Assembly: GCA_003567725.1 (NCBI GenBank)
Contig: PWYU01000027.1
Location: forward strand, 1-39,431
Length of the DNA: 39,431 nucleotides
Direction: 5' to 3'
Origin: Syntrophomonadaceae bacterium
Lineage (GTDB): Bacteria; Bacillota; Dethiobacteria; DTU022
Shown here piece by piece: positions 17,175 to 24,435 of this stretch. The position numbers were made by a program, and so were the translations under genes. Below the pieces are notes generated by a model that saw nothing but the letters and a program-made list of their open reading frames with translations, searched no databases and was not told the DNA's origin. Position 1 is the first letter of the stretch; every line of letters begins with the position of its first letter.

Positions 17175-17705
17175 ATGTTTATTTACCTGCCTGATATTAA
17201 GAACAGGCCGGGAGAAGTTTTTAAATTCCGCTTTGAACAAGAACTAAACGACTTTCATGCAGATTTTTCTGAAGGAGGCACTGTTAAGCTTTTCGTCGAG
17301 GTTTCGCACAGCGGTACTGAAGTCTTGATCAAGGGCAATATTGAAGCTACAATAAAAGCAGCTTGCTCCAGGTGCCTGCAGCCTTTTACCCAGTCAGTTA
17401 ATACCAGCTTTATTGAATCTTTTGCCGTGGTGAAGGGCTCAGCAGTTGAAGCAACACCGGCTGATATGGCTGTGGAAACTGCAAATATGTTAACTATAAC
17501 CGGTGATTACCTCTATCTTGATGAGTATATTCGTCAGCTCATTATTCTGGCTGAAGAACAAAGGCCGATCTGTAAACCTGATTGTGAAGGGATCTGTTCC
17601 GGCTGTGGAGTGGATTTAAATCATGGTTCTTGCCAGTGTGTTGATGATGACAGCGAAATAGATGTCAGACTGCTAAAACTTAAAGAATATAAATCAGGTA
17701 ACTAA
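17175..17705 (+). CDS. yceD: YceD family protein (DUF177), 23S rRNA accumulation factor
   Basis: DUF177 proteins are almost always encoded directly before rpmF, and in E. coli and plants they are needed for normal 23S rRNA levels. The 176-residue product has the family CSRCLQPF motif in the middle and a Cys cluster at the end (CKPDCEGICSGCGVDLN, then CQC), probably binding zinc. The frame extends back to ATG 17112, but the consensus promoter lies inside that extension. The ATG at 17175 follows GGGGTGAG and gives the usual N-terminus, so it is taken as the start. It is the first gene of the rpmF-plsX-fab transcript. Confidence 0.9.
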   Translation: MFIYLPDIKNRPGEVFKFRFEQELNDFHADFSEGGTVKLFVEVSHSGTEVLIKGNIEATIKAACSRCLQPFTQSVNTSFIESFAVVKGSAVEATPADMAVETANMLTITGDYLYLDEYIRQLIILAEEQRPICKPDCEGICSGCGVDLNHGSCQCVDDDSEIDVRLLKLKEYKSGN

Positions 17706-17726
17706 GTCTAACAAGGAGGCGCTACA

Positions 17727-17903
17727 GTGGCTGTTCCAAAAAGAAGAACATCAAAATCGAAAAGAAATATGAGAAGAGCTAGCAGCAAGATATCAGCTCC
17801 CCGGTTGGTACCGTGTCCTAATTGCCACGAGTTAAAACCTACCCACCGGGTTTGCTTGAACTGCGGGCACTATAAAGACCGGGAAGCGGTCAAGGTAAAC
17901 TAG
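17727..17903 (+). CDS. rpmF: 50S ribosomal protein L32
   Basis: A 58-residue ribosomal protein of the large subunit. It begins MAVPKRRTSKSKRNMRRA, the L32 N-terminus, and carries two CxxC pairs (CPNC and CLNC), so it is the zinc-binding C+ form. GTG start 17727, preceded by AAGGAGG. It lies 21 bases after yceD and is followed by a long hairpin before plsX. Confidence 0.97.
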   Translation: MAVPKRRTSKSKRNMRRASSKISAPRLVPCPNCHELKPTHRVCLNCGHYKDREAVKVN

Positions 17904-17912
17904 CAATTAAAT

Positions 17913-17964
17913 ATACAGTACGCCTGTATGGCATTAGCCAGGAGGGCGTACTGTATCTGTTTTT
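17913..17964 (+). terminator. Long hairpin with short T run between rpmF and plsX
   Basis: ATACAGTACGCC (17913-17924) and GGCGTACTGTAT (17945-17956) are perfect 12-base inverted arms. Inside them TGGC-ATTA-GCCA forms a nested stem. CTGTTTTT follows. This may be a partial terminator or processing site that sets the ratio of ribosomal to lipid gene expression. Confidence 0.65.
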
Positions 17965-18000
17965 AAATGCCATAAACTTAAAAACCGGGGAAGTGATCTT

Positions 18001-19038
18001 TTGGTACGTGTGGCCATAGATGCCATGGGTGGTGATCATGCGCCAGGGGAGATAATATCCGGCGCTCTGGCCGCCCTTACCACCCTTGAAGATTTATATC
18101 TTATTTTTGTCGGCAGAGATGATGCGATAAAGAAAGCTCTTGAGAAAAAAGAGTACCCGCTGGAACGAATAAAGATCAGACATGCCGATGAAGTTATAGA
18201 AGCAGATGATGATCCGGGGTTATCGATCCGGAGAAAAAAACAGTCATCTATGGTTAAAGCTTTGCAGATGGTTCAATTGGGTGAAGCTGATGTATTTTTA
18301 AGCGCCGGCAATACGGGAGCATTAATGGCCGGCGGTCTTTTATTTTTAGGGCGGATAGGTGGGATCAACCGCCCGGCTCTTCTGACCCCCATGCCTGGCT
18401 TTCATGGCCAGCCTGTCCTGTTTTTAGATGTGGGGGCTAATATGGACGCACGACCGGAACAGCTGCTGCAATACGCTTACATGGGCCGCATTTATGCCCA
18501 GCAAATCCTGAATAATCCTGAACCGCGGGTGGCTTTGCTCAACGTAGGTATAGAAGCGAACAAAGGCAATAATCAGGTCAGAAAAGCTTACGATCTTTGC
18601 CTGGAACACGTTCCCGGATTTTGCGGCAATATTGAGGGTACTGATGTATTTTTAAATACTGCTGATGTAGTGGTGTGTGACGGTTTTGTAGGTAATATAT
18701 TCCTCAAATCTGCTGAAGGCCTCTCCAGGACTATCCTCGGTTTTTTCAGGCAGGAAATTAAAGAAAAGCTTCGCTTTAAACTGGGCGCTGTGCTGCTTCA
18801 ACCGGTTTTTCATAAGTTGCGGCATGAAATTGACGATTCAGGTTACGGAGGGGCCCCATTGTTGGGAGTAAACGGGCTCTGCATCAAATGTCACGGTTCC
18901 TCCAGGGCCAGATCGATTGAACAGGCTCTTTTGAAACAGGCCTATCCTTTTGTCAAAAAAAATGTGGCTGGGAAATTTCAGACCACTCTGGAAGATCTGG
19001 CTGGTCAGCTGGATGGAGGGAATAATGCAGAAGCTTAA
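18001..19038 (+). CDS. plsX: Phosphate acyltransferase PlsX
   Basis: Converts acyl-ACP to acyl-phosphate, the donor for PlsY in phospholipid synthesis; a peripheral membrane enzyme. At 345 residues it is full length. Family marks are VAIDAMGGDHAPGEII at the start, SAGNTGALMAGG, FLDVGANMDARPEQLLQ, NVGIEANKGN, DVVVCDGFVGNIFLK and GAPLLGVNGLCIKCHG. The start is TTG 18001, with GGGGAAGTGA upstream. Its end overlaps fabH by 14 bases. In many Bacillota fapR precedes plsX; here it does not. Confidence 0.97.
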   Translation: MVRVAIDAMGGDHAPGEIISGALAALTTLEDLYLIFVGRDDAIKKALEKKEYPLERIKIRHADEVIEADDDPGLSIRRKKQSSMVKALQMVQLGEADVFLSAGNTGALMAGGLLFLGRIGGINRPALLTPMPGFHGQPVLFLDVGANMDARPEQLLQYAYMGRIYAQQILNNPEPRVALLNVGIEANKGNNQVRKAYDLCLEHVPGFCGNIEGTDVFLNTADVVVCDGFVGNIFLKSAEGLSRTILGFFRQEIKEKLRFKLGAVLLQPVFHKLRHEIDDSGYGGAPLLGVNGLCIKCHGSSRARSIEQALLKQAYPFVKKNVAGKFQTTLEDLAGQLDGGNNAEA

Positions 19039-20017
19039 TAGGTCAATTATAACAGGAACCGGGGCAGCCATTCCCGATCGAGTTATTACCAATGAGGATT
19101 TGGAGAAGCTGGTGGATACAAGCAACGAATGGATTGTTTCCAGAACAGGTATCCGGGAGCGAAGAATGCTGGAAGAAGGATTCTCAAATGCCGATCTCTC
19201 TGAAAAGGCAGCCCGTGAAGCTTTATCCAGGGCGGAAGTTTCAGCTTCTGAACTGGATTTAATCCTGGTAGCTACGGTAACTCCCGATCACCACACTCCA
19301 TCTACATCCTGTATACTGCAGGCCAGGCTGGAAGCATTTAAGGCCGGAGCGATGGATATATCCGCCGGCTGCACCGGATTTGTATATGCCTTGAGTGTTG
19401 CCCAGCAGTTTATTAATAGCGGCATATATACCAAGATCCTGGTGGTGGGAGTGGAAATTCTGACCCGTTTTACAGACTGGGAAGATCGCAGCACCTGTGT
19501 GTTGTTTGGAGATGGTGCCGGGGCGGTAGTTGTTGAAGCGACCGAAGATGAAAACCGGGGAATTATTAATTTTTCCCTTAAATCAGATGGCCGGGGCGCC
19601 AAATTGTTATATGTGCCGGCAGGAGGAAGCGCTATGCCGGCCAGTGAAGAAACAGTTAACAATCGGATGCATTATTTAATTATGAACGGCAATGAGATTT
19701 TTAAATTTGCTGTCAAGGCAGTCGAAGACACGCTTTATGATCTGGTGCGCAGGGAAAATAAGAAGCCAGAAGATCTGGATATGATCATTTTACATCAAGC
19801 CAATTTGCGGATCATAAATCATATTCGAAAACACCTTAAGCTGCCTCAGGAAAAATTTCCGGTTAATATTGATCGTTTGGGAAATACTTCTTCAGCAACA
19901 ATCCCTATCGCTATGCATGAAGAAATATTAGCCGGCCGTTTAAAGGAAGGTGACCTGGTGGCTATGATAGCCTTTGGAGCAGGCCTGACCTGGGGAGGTG
20001 TTTTAATGAGATGGTAA
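19025..20017 (+). CDS. fabH: 3-oxoacyl-ACP synthase III
   Basis: Starts fatty-acid synthesis by condensing acetyl- or branched acyl-CoA with malonyl-ACP. The 330-residue product shows the Cys-His-Asn triad: Cys in ISAGCTGFVYAL, His in ILHQANLRII, Asn in GNTSSATIPIAM. It ends with AFGAGLTWGGVLMRW. ATG 19025 is chosen because GGAGGG lies five bases upstream; the longer frame back to 18950 lies within plsX. It overlaps plsX (14 bases) and fabD (7 bases), suggesting coupled translation. Confidence 0.96.
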   Translation: MQKLNRSIITGTGAAIPDRVITNEDLEKLVDTSNEWIVSRTGIRERRMLEEGFSNADLSEKAAREALSRAEVSASELDLILVATVTPDHHTPSTSCILQARLEAFKAGAMDISAGCTGFVYALSVAQQFINSGIYTKILVVGVEILTRFTDWEDRSTCVLFGDGAGAVVVEATEDENRGIINFSLKSDGRGAKLLYVPAGGSAMPASEETVNNRMHYLIMNGNEIFKFAVKAVEDTLYDLVRRENKKPEDLDMIILHQANLRIINHIRKHLKLPQEKFPVNIDRLGNTSSATIPIAMHEEILAGRLKEGDLVAMIAFGAGLTWGGVLMRW

Positions 20018-20964
20018 ATAATAGTAGGGCTAAAAAACATAAAAATACGGCCTTTTTATTTCCGGGCCAGGGTGCTCAATATCCCGGCATGGGACGTGAT
20101 TTTTATGATCGTTACCCGGAAGCTCGCGCTGTTTTTGAAAAGGCTGCGGATATTTTAGGCCCTAATCTGATCGATGCTATTTTTTCAGGGTCCGAAGAAC
20201 AGCTACAGCAGACCCGGTTTGCTCAACCGGCGATCCTGACCGTTGGCACGGCTATATACCGGGTTTTAAGTAACCTTGGTTTTAAAGCATCCGGATTTGC
20301 AGGATTAAGCCTGGGTGAATATGGAGCCCTGGTAGCTGCCGAATCGCTGACTTTTGAAAGTGCCCTGCCGCTCGTTCAGAAAAGAGGAATTTATATGCAG
20401 GAAGCAGTACCTCCTGATCAGGGCAAAATGGCTGCAATAATGGGTCTTGATCACAGCAATGTTGAAAATATCTGCCGGGAAGCTCAATCAGAAGGGGTGG
20501 TGAGCCCGGCCAACTATAATTGTCCCGGCCAGATTGTTATATCGGGCCATAAAGAAGCTGTAGACAGGGCTATCAAACTGGCCAGTTCAGGAGGCGCCAA
20601 AAGAATTACCGAGCTTAAAGTGAGCGCCCCGTTTCACTGTGCACTGTTAAATCCTGTAGAAGAAAAGATGGCTGCAGAGCTTGAAAAGGTGACCATAAAC
20701 AAAGTTTCTGTGCCGGTGGTTTCCAATGTTACGGCAGAATTTACATCCGAACCGGAACAGATCAAGCAAAACTTGATAGTTCAGGTCAGCAATCCCATAT
20801 TATGGGAACAATCAATTCGCCGCCTGATCTCGGCGGGGATAAACAGCTTTATCGGCCTGGGTCCGGGAACTTCACTAAGCAGGCTGATGAAAAGGATAGC
20901 CCCTGAATTCGAGACTTTTGCTGTAGAAAAGGTTGATCAAGTGGATCAGTTGCTTAATCATTAA
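20011..20964 (+). CDS. fabD: Malonyl-CoA:ACP transacylase
   Basis: Loads malonyl groups onto ACP for chain elongation. At 317 residues it has the family marks: FPGQGAQYPGMG near the N-terminus, the nucleophile Ser in GLSLGEYGAL, a QKRGIYMQEA segment carrying the arginine that binds the malonyl carboxylate, and the catalytic His in VSAPFHCALL. ATG 20011 lies within the last codons of fabH, with GGGGAGGTG nine bases upstream. No fabK enoyl reductase lies between fabH and fabD, as it often does in Clostridia. Confidence 0.97.
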   Translation: MVNNSRAKKHKNTAFLFPGQGAQYPGMGRDFYDRYPEARAVFEKAADILGPNLIDAIFSGSEEQLQQTRFAQPAILTVGTAIYRVLSNLGFKASGFAGLSLGEYGALVAAESLTFESALPLVQKRGIYMQEAVPPDQGKMAAIMGLDHSNVENICREAQSEGVVSPANYNCPGQIVISGHKEAVDRAIKLASSGGAKRITELKVSAPFHCALLNPVEEKMAAELEKVTINKVSVPVVSNVTAEFTSEPEQIKQNLIVQVSNPILWEQSIRRLISAGINSFIGLGPGTSLSRLMKRIAPEFETFAVEKVDQVDQLLNH

Positions 20965-20984
20965 TCGACTGAGAGGTGCTTAGT

Positions 20985-21728
20985 TTGAATTTAGAAGGCA
21001 AGACTGCTATTGTTACCGGCGCTTCTAGGGGTATCGGGCGCGCTACGGCAATTTACCTGGCCCGGTCCGGAGCCGCTGTTATTGTTAATTATGCCGGCAA
21101 CCGGGAAGCGGCAGAAGAAGTAAAACAAATTATTCAAAGTGAAGGTGGAAAAGCGGAAATTGTACAGGCAGATGTTGCCGATTACAGCCAGTGTGAGAGC
21201 CTTATGCAAAGCGCTATTGACCATTTTCAGAGAATTGATATACTAATTAATAATGCCGGGATTACCCGTGACAATCTTCTGGCCCGTATGAAAGTGGAAG
21301 ACTGGCAGCAAGTAATTGACACTAACTTAAGTGGTGTATATAATTGCTGCCGTACGGTTTTGCGGCCTTTATTGAAACAAAAAAGCGGTGGCAGAATTAT
21401 TAACCTCGCTTCAGTAGCGGGACTGCACGGTAATACCGGCCAGGCTAACTATGCTGCTGCCAAAGGCGGGGTGATAGCTTTTACAAAAACCCTGGCCAAA
21501 GAGCTCGGTTCCCGCAATATATCTGTTAATGCAGTAGCGCCCGGTTTTATTGAAACAGAAATGACCGCTCAGCTGTCAGAACAGGTCAAAGCGCAGGTGA
21601 TAGAACGCATAGCTTTGGGGCGGCTTGGCAAAGCAGAAGATGTAGCGGAGGTAATTTTATTTTTGGCTTCATCATCAGGTTATATAACCGGCCAGGTGAT
21701 ACCTGTCGATGGTTGCCTGGTTATGTAA
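20985..21728 (+). CDS. fabG: 3-oxoacyl-ACP reductase
   Basis: NADPH-dependent reductase of the elongation cycle (short-chain dehydrogenase). It has the TGASRGIGRA cofactor loop, NNAGITRDN, the Ser-Tyr-Lys triad (Ser in INLASVAG, YAAAK), PGFIETEM, and the C-terminal GYITGQVIPVDGCLVM. TTG 20985 gives 247 residues, the usual family length. It is preceded by GAGAGGTG at a good distance. The in-frame GTG at 20976 is part of that ribosome site and is less likely. It lies 20 bases after fabD. Confidence 0.95.
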   Translation: MNLEGKTAIVTGASRGIGRATAIYLARSGAAVIVNYAGNREAAEEVKQIIQSEGGKAEIVQADVADYSQCESLMQSAIDHFQRIDILINNAGITRDNLLARMKVEDWQQVIDTNLSGVYNCCRTVLRPLLKQKSGGRIINLASVAGLHGNTGQANYAAAKGGVIAFTKTLAKELGSRNISVNAVAPGFIETEMTAQLSEQVKAQVIERIALGRLGKAEDVAEVILFLASSSGYITGQVIPVDGCLVM

Positions 21729-21785
21729 TAGTTAAGTGCTTAGCGGGATAAAAGATCAAGCTTTAAGCTGGAAGGAGGTGACTAA

Positions 21786-22013
21786 GTGAGCATTGAAGAT
21801 AAAGTCAAAAAAATTATTGCCGACCAGTTAGAGGTAGATGGCGACAAATTAAAAGGTGAAACCACGTTTGAAGACATCGACGCCGATTCGCTTGATATTG
21901 TAGAATTGGTAATGGCCTTAGAGGAAGAATTTGATCTGGAGATTTCTGATCAAGAGATAGAGAATATCAAATCGGTTGGCGATGTAATTGAGTATATTGG
22001 TTCTAAAACTTAG
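21786..22013 (+). CDS. acpP: Acyl carrier protein
   Basis: A 75-residue acidic carrier of growing acyl chains. The phosphopantetheine-attachment Ser is in [18 protein letters not shown]. The helices before and after match the family. GTG start 21786, eight bases after AAGGAGGTG, a near-perfect ribosome site in keeping with high expression. It lies between fabG and fabF. Confidence 0.98.
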   Translation: MSIEDKVKKIIADQLEVDGDKLKGETTFEDIDADSLDIVELVMALEEEFDLEISDQEIENIKSVGDVIEYIGSKT

Positions 22014-22033
22014 TCTCATTTTGAGGTGAAGAT

Positions 22034-23275
22034 GTGCGCAGAGTTGTAATTACCGGGATCGGGGTTGTTTCGCCAATAGGGTCAGATAAAGATATCTTCT
22101 GGGATAACCTGGTTGAAGGAAGGAGCGGTATTTCTGCAGTAGAAAGCTTCGATGTCAGCCAGTATCCTTGCCGGATAGCCGGAGAGATAAAGGATTTCGA
22201 TCCTACCTGCTATATGGAAAAAAAGGAAGCAAAGCGGGTGGATCGCTTTACTCAGTTTGGTGTGGCAGCGGCATTAGAGGCCTGGAAAGATGCCGGTCTG
22301 GATCAGTTAGATTTAAATAAAGAAGAAATTGGGGTTATGGTTGGATCTGGAATAGGCGGTATTCAGACTATTGAAGAACAACTAAAGATCCTTACAGAAA
22401 AAGGACCGCGCCGGGTAAGCCCCTTTTTAGTACCCGCATTGATTGCCAATATGGCCTCCGGTTATATATCGATTTTATTGGAGCTAAAAGGCCCCAATTC
22501 GACGGTGGTAACTGCATGTGCAACTTCTACTCATGCGCTGGGTGATGCCTGGCATATAATAAAGCGCGGTGATGCTGAAATAATGCTGGCAGGGGGAGCG
22601 GAAGCAGCTATAAGTCATCTGGCCTTTTCGGGCTTTTCAGCAGCTAGAGCTCTTTCAAACCGAAATGATGAACCAGAAAGAGCTTCCCGGCCTTTTGATA
22701 AAGAGCGGGATGGTTTTGTAATGGGCGAAGGTGCTGGAGTGGTGATTCTTGAAACCCTGGATCATGCCCTTGAACGTGGTGCTCATATATACGGTGAAAT
22801 TGTCGGTTATGGTATGTCCGGTGATGGCTACCACATGACAGCTCCCGATCCGGAGGGACGGGGAGCCTATTTAAGTATGCAAAGGGCTTTGAAAAGTGCC
22901 CAGGTAGAGCCTGAAAAAATTGATTATATTAATGCTCACGGCACCTCTACGGAAATTAACGACAAAATTGAAACAAAAGCTATAAAAGATCTTTTTGGCG
23001 AGCATGCTTATAAACTGGCTGTTAGCTCTACCAAATCTATGACCGGCCACCTTTTAGGGGCAGCCGGGGCGCTGGAAGTGATCGCAACCCTGTTAATCCT
23101 TAAAAATCAGATAATCCATCCAACTATTAATTATGAATATCCCGATCCGGAGTGTGATCTTGATTATGTGCCTCGTCCTTATCGCGACCGGGTTATTGAT
23201 TTGGCCTTATCCAATTCTTTCGGATTTGGCGGGACCAACGCTACTCTGGTGATAAAAAAACATTATCCTGCGTAA
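22034..23275 (+). CDS. fabF: 3-oxoacyl-ACP synthase II
   Basis: Elongating condensing enzyme. The 413-residue product shows the Cys-His-His triad: Cys in [12 protein letters not shown], His in [11 protein letters not shown], His in [15 protein letters not shown]. The C-terminus has [16 protein letters not shown] start 22034 with GAGGTGA just upstream; the family N-terminus ([15 protein letters not shown]) begins right there. It is the last gene of the fatty-acid cluster, 27 bases before rnc. Confidence 0.97.
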   Translation: MRRVVITGIGVVSPIGSDKDIFWDNLVEGRSGISAVESFDVSQYPCRIAGEIKDFDPTCYMEKKEAKRVDRFTQFGVAAALEAWKDAGLDQLDLNKEEIGVMVGSGIGGIQTIEEQLKILTEKGPRRVSPFLVPALIANMASGYISILLELKGPNSTVVTACATSTHALGDAWHIIKRGDAEIMLAGGAEAAISHLAFSGFSAARALSNRNDEPERASRPFDKERDGFVMGEGAGVVILETLDHALERGAHIYGEIVGYGMSGDGYHMTAPDPEGRGAYLSMQRALKSAQVEPEKIDYINAHGTSTEINDKIETKAIKDLFGEHAYKLAVSSTKSMTGHLLGAAGALEVIATLLILKNQIIHPTINYEYPDPECDLDYVPRPYRDRVIDLALSNSFGFGGTNATLVIKKHYPA

Positions 23276-23301
23276 AGAAATAAAGCTGTGAGGGTTTAAT
23301 T

Positions 23302-23997
23302 ATGAAACAACCTGATAAAAAATATAACCTTTTGGATGATATTGCAGGTAAAATCAAAAATAAGAGGTTGTATGAGCAGGCGCTGAGCCACACTTCCTAT
23401 GCTCATGAAAAAGGACTTAATAATTTTAATAATGAACGCCTGGAGTTTTTGGGTGATGCTGTTTTAGAATTGATTATAAGCGATTATTTATATGCTACCT
23501 ATCCTGATATTCCTGAAGGCAAATTAACCAAGCTACGGGCCGATCTGGTTTGTGAAGCTTCCCTGGCCCGGCTGGCTTTTGAGTTAAACCTGGGTAATCA
23601 TATTCGTCTGGGTAAAGGTGAAGTTGTAGCAGGAGGCAATACACGGCCTTCTTTACTGGCCGATGCAGTTGAAGCGCTTATTGGCGCTCTATACCTTGAA
23701 AATGGCCTGGAGGAGTGTCGTAAATATGTGCTTGAATTATATCAACCGGTATTCCGCGATCTGCAGCAGGGGATTCTTTGCCGTGATTTTAAAACCTTAT
23801 TGCAGGAGTTTTCCCAGGCCCGCTTTGCAGTAACTCCGTTTTACGTGATTGTAGATGAAAGCGGCCCTGATCATGATAAAATATTTGAAGCTGAAGTTGT
23901 ACTGGCCCAAAAAAAGATAGGGCGGGGCCAGGGACGCAGTAAAAAGGAGGCTGAGCAAGCAGCGGCAAAAGAAGCTTGGAACAAACTGACACCTTAA
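23302..23997 (+). CDS. rnc: Ribonuclease III
   Basis: Cuts double-stranded RNA, including the rRNA precursor. The 231-residue product has an RNase III domain (about 10-150) with the signature NERLEFLGDAVLEL holding the metal-binding acidic residues, and DAVEALIGALYLENG. A double-stranded RNA-binding domain (about 160-230) ends in GRGQGRSKKEAEQAAAKEAW. ATG 23302 has only a weak GAGGG upstream. It follows the fab genes and precedes spoVS and smc. Confidence 0.97.
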   Translation: MKQPDKKYNLLDDIAGKIKNKRLYEQALSHTSYAHEKGLNNFNNERLEFLGDAVLELIISDYLYATYPDIPEGKLTKLRADLVCEASLARLAFELNLGNHIRLGKGEVVAGGNTRPSLLADAVEALIGALYLENGLEECRKYVLELYQPVFRDLQQGILCRDFKTLLQEFSQARFAVTPFYVIVDESGPDHDKIFEAEVVLAQKKIGRGQGRSKKEAEQAAAKEAWNKLTP

Positions 23998-24044
23998 TAA
24001 TTGTTCCCGCTTTAAATTACTCAGAGGAGCTGAATCAGAAAAAA

Positions 24045-24305
24045 ATGGAAACCTTAAAAGTTTCGGCCCATTCAAAGACTAAAGCTCTTGCTGGAGCTAT
24101 AGCAGGGGTGATCAGGTCAGAGGGAATTGTAGAATTACAGGCAATTGGAGCTGGGGCAGTTAACCAGGCCATCAAGGCTATTGCTATCTCCAGAGGCTAT
24201 GTAGCCCCGAATGGTATCAATCTGATGTTTATACCTTCCTTTGTGGATATTACTATTGATGGCGAAGAAAGAACCGCAATTAAATTTACCGTAGAGCCCA
24301 GATGA
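24045..24305 (+). CDS. spoVS: Stage V sporulation protein S
   Basis: A small, highly conserved DNA-binding (Alba-like) protein that affects septation and coat assembly in Bacillus; its exact role is unsettled. The 86-residue length and the sequence match the family: LKVSAHSKTKALAGAIAG, then ELQAIGAGAVNQAIKAIAI and DGEERTAIKFTVEPR at the end. The frame extends back into rnc (to 23976), but ATG 24045 matches the family start. GAGGAG lies about 15 bases upstream, a long spacing. Its position between rnc and smc is unusual and supports a spore-forming host. Confidence 0.95.
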   Translation: METLKVSAHSKTKALAGAIAGVIRSEGIVELQAIGAGAVNQAIKAIAISRGYVAPNGINLMFIPSFVDITIDGEERTAIKFTVEPR

Positions 24306-24356
24306 AAGAGCCTCATGATTAAAGATGCCGGATAGCTTTGCTTGCAATTTATTTCG

Positions 24357-24379
24357 GCCTGCCATTTAACAGGGCAGGC
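24357..24379 (+). other. Hairpin between spoVS and smc
   Basis: GCCTGCC and GGCAGGC form a perfect 7 bp stem with a 9-base loop. There is no T run on either strand, so this is not a classical terminator. It might stabilise or process the transcript. Confidence 0.4.
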
Positions 24380-24435
24380 TGATTCTAGATGGCAGGATTA
24401 TTAATTAATGAACGATGGGCAAGGAGCCAGATTAA

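Noticed and set aside
17913-17964. FapR operator upstream of plsX
   Set aside because: The palindrome is far longer and of a different sequence from the known FapR box. A nested RNA hairpin fits better.
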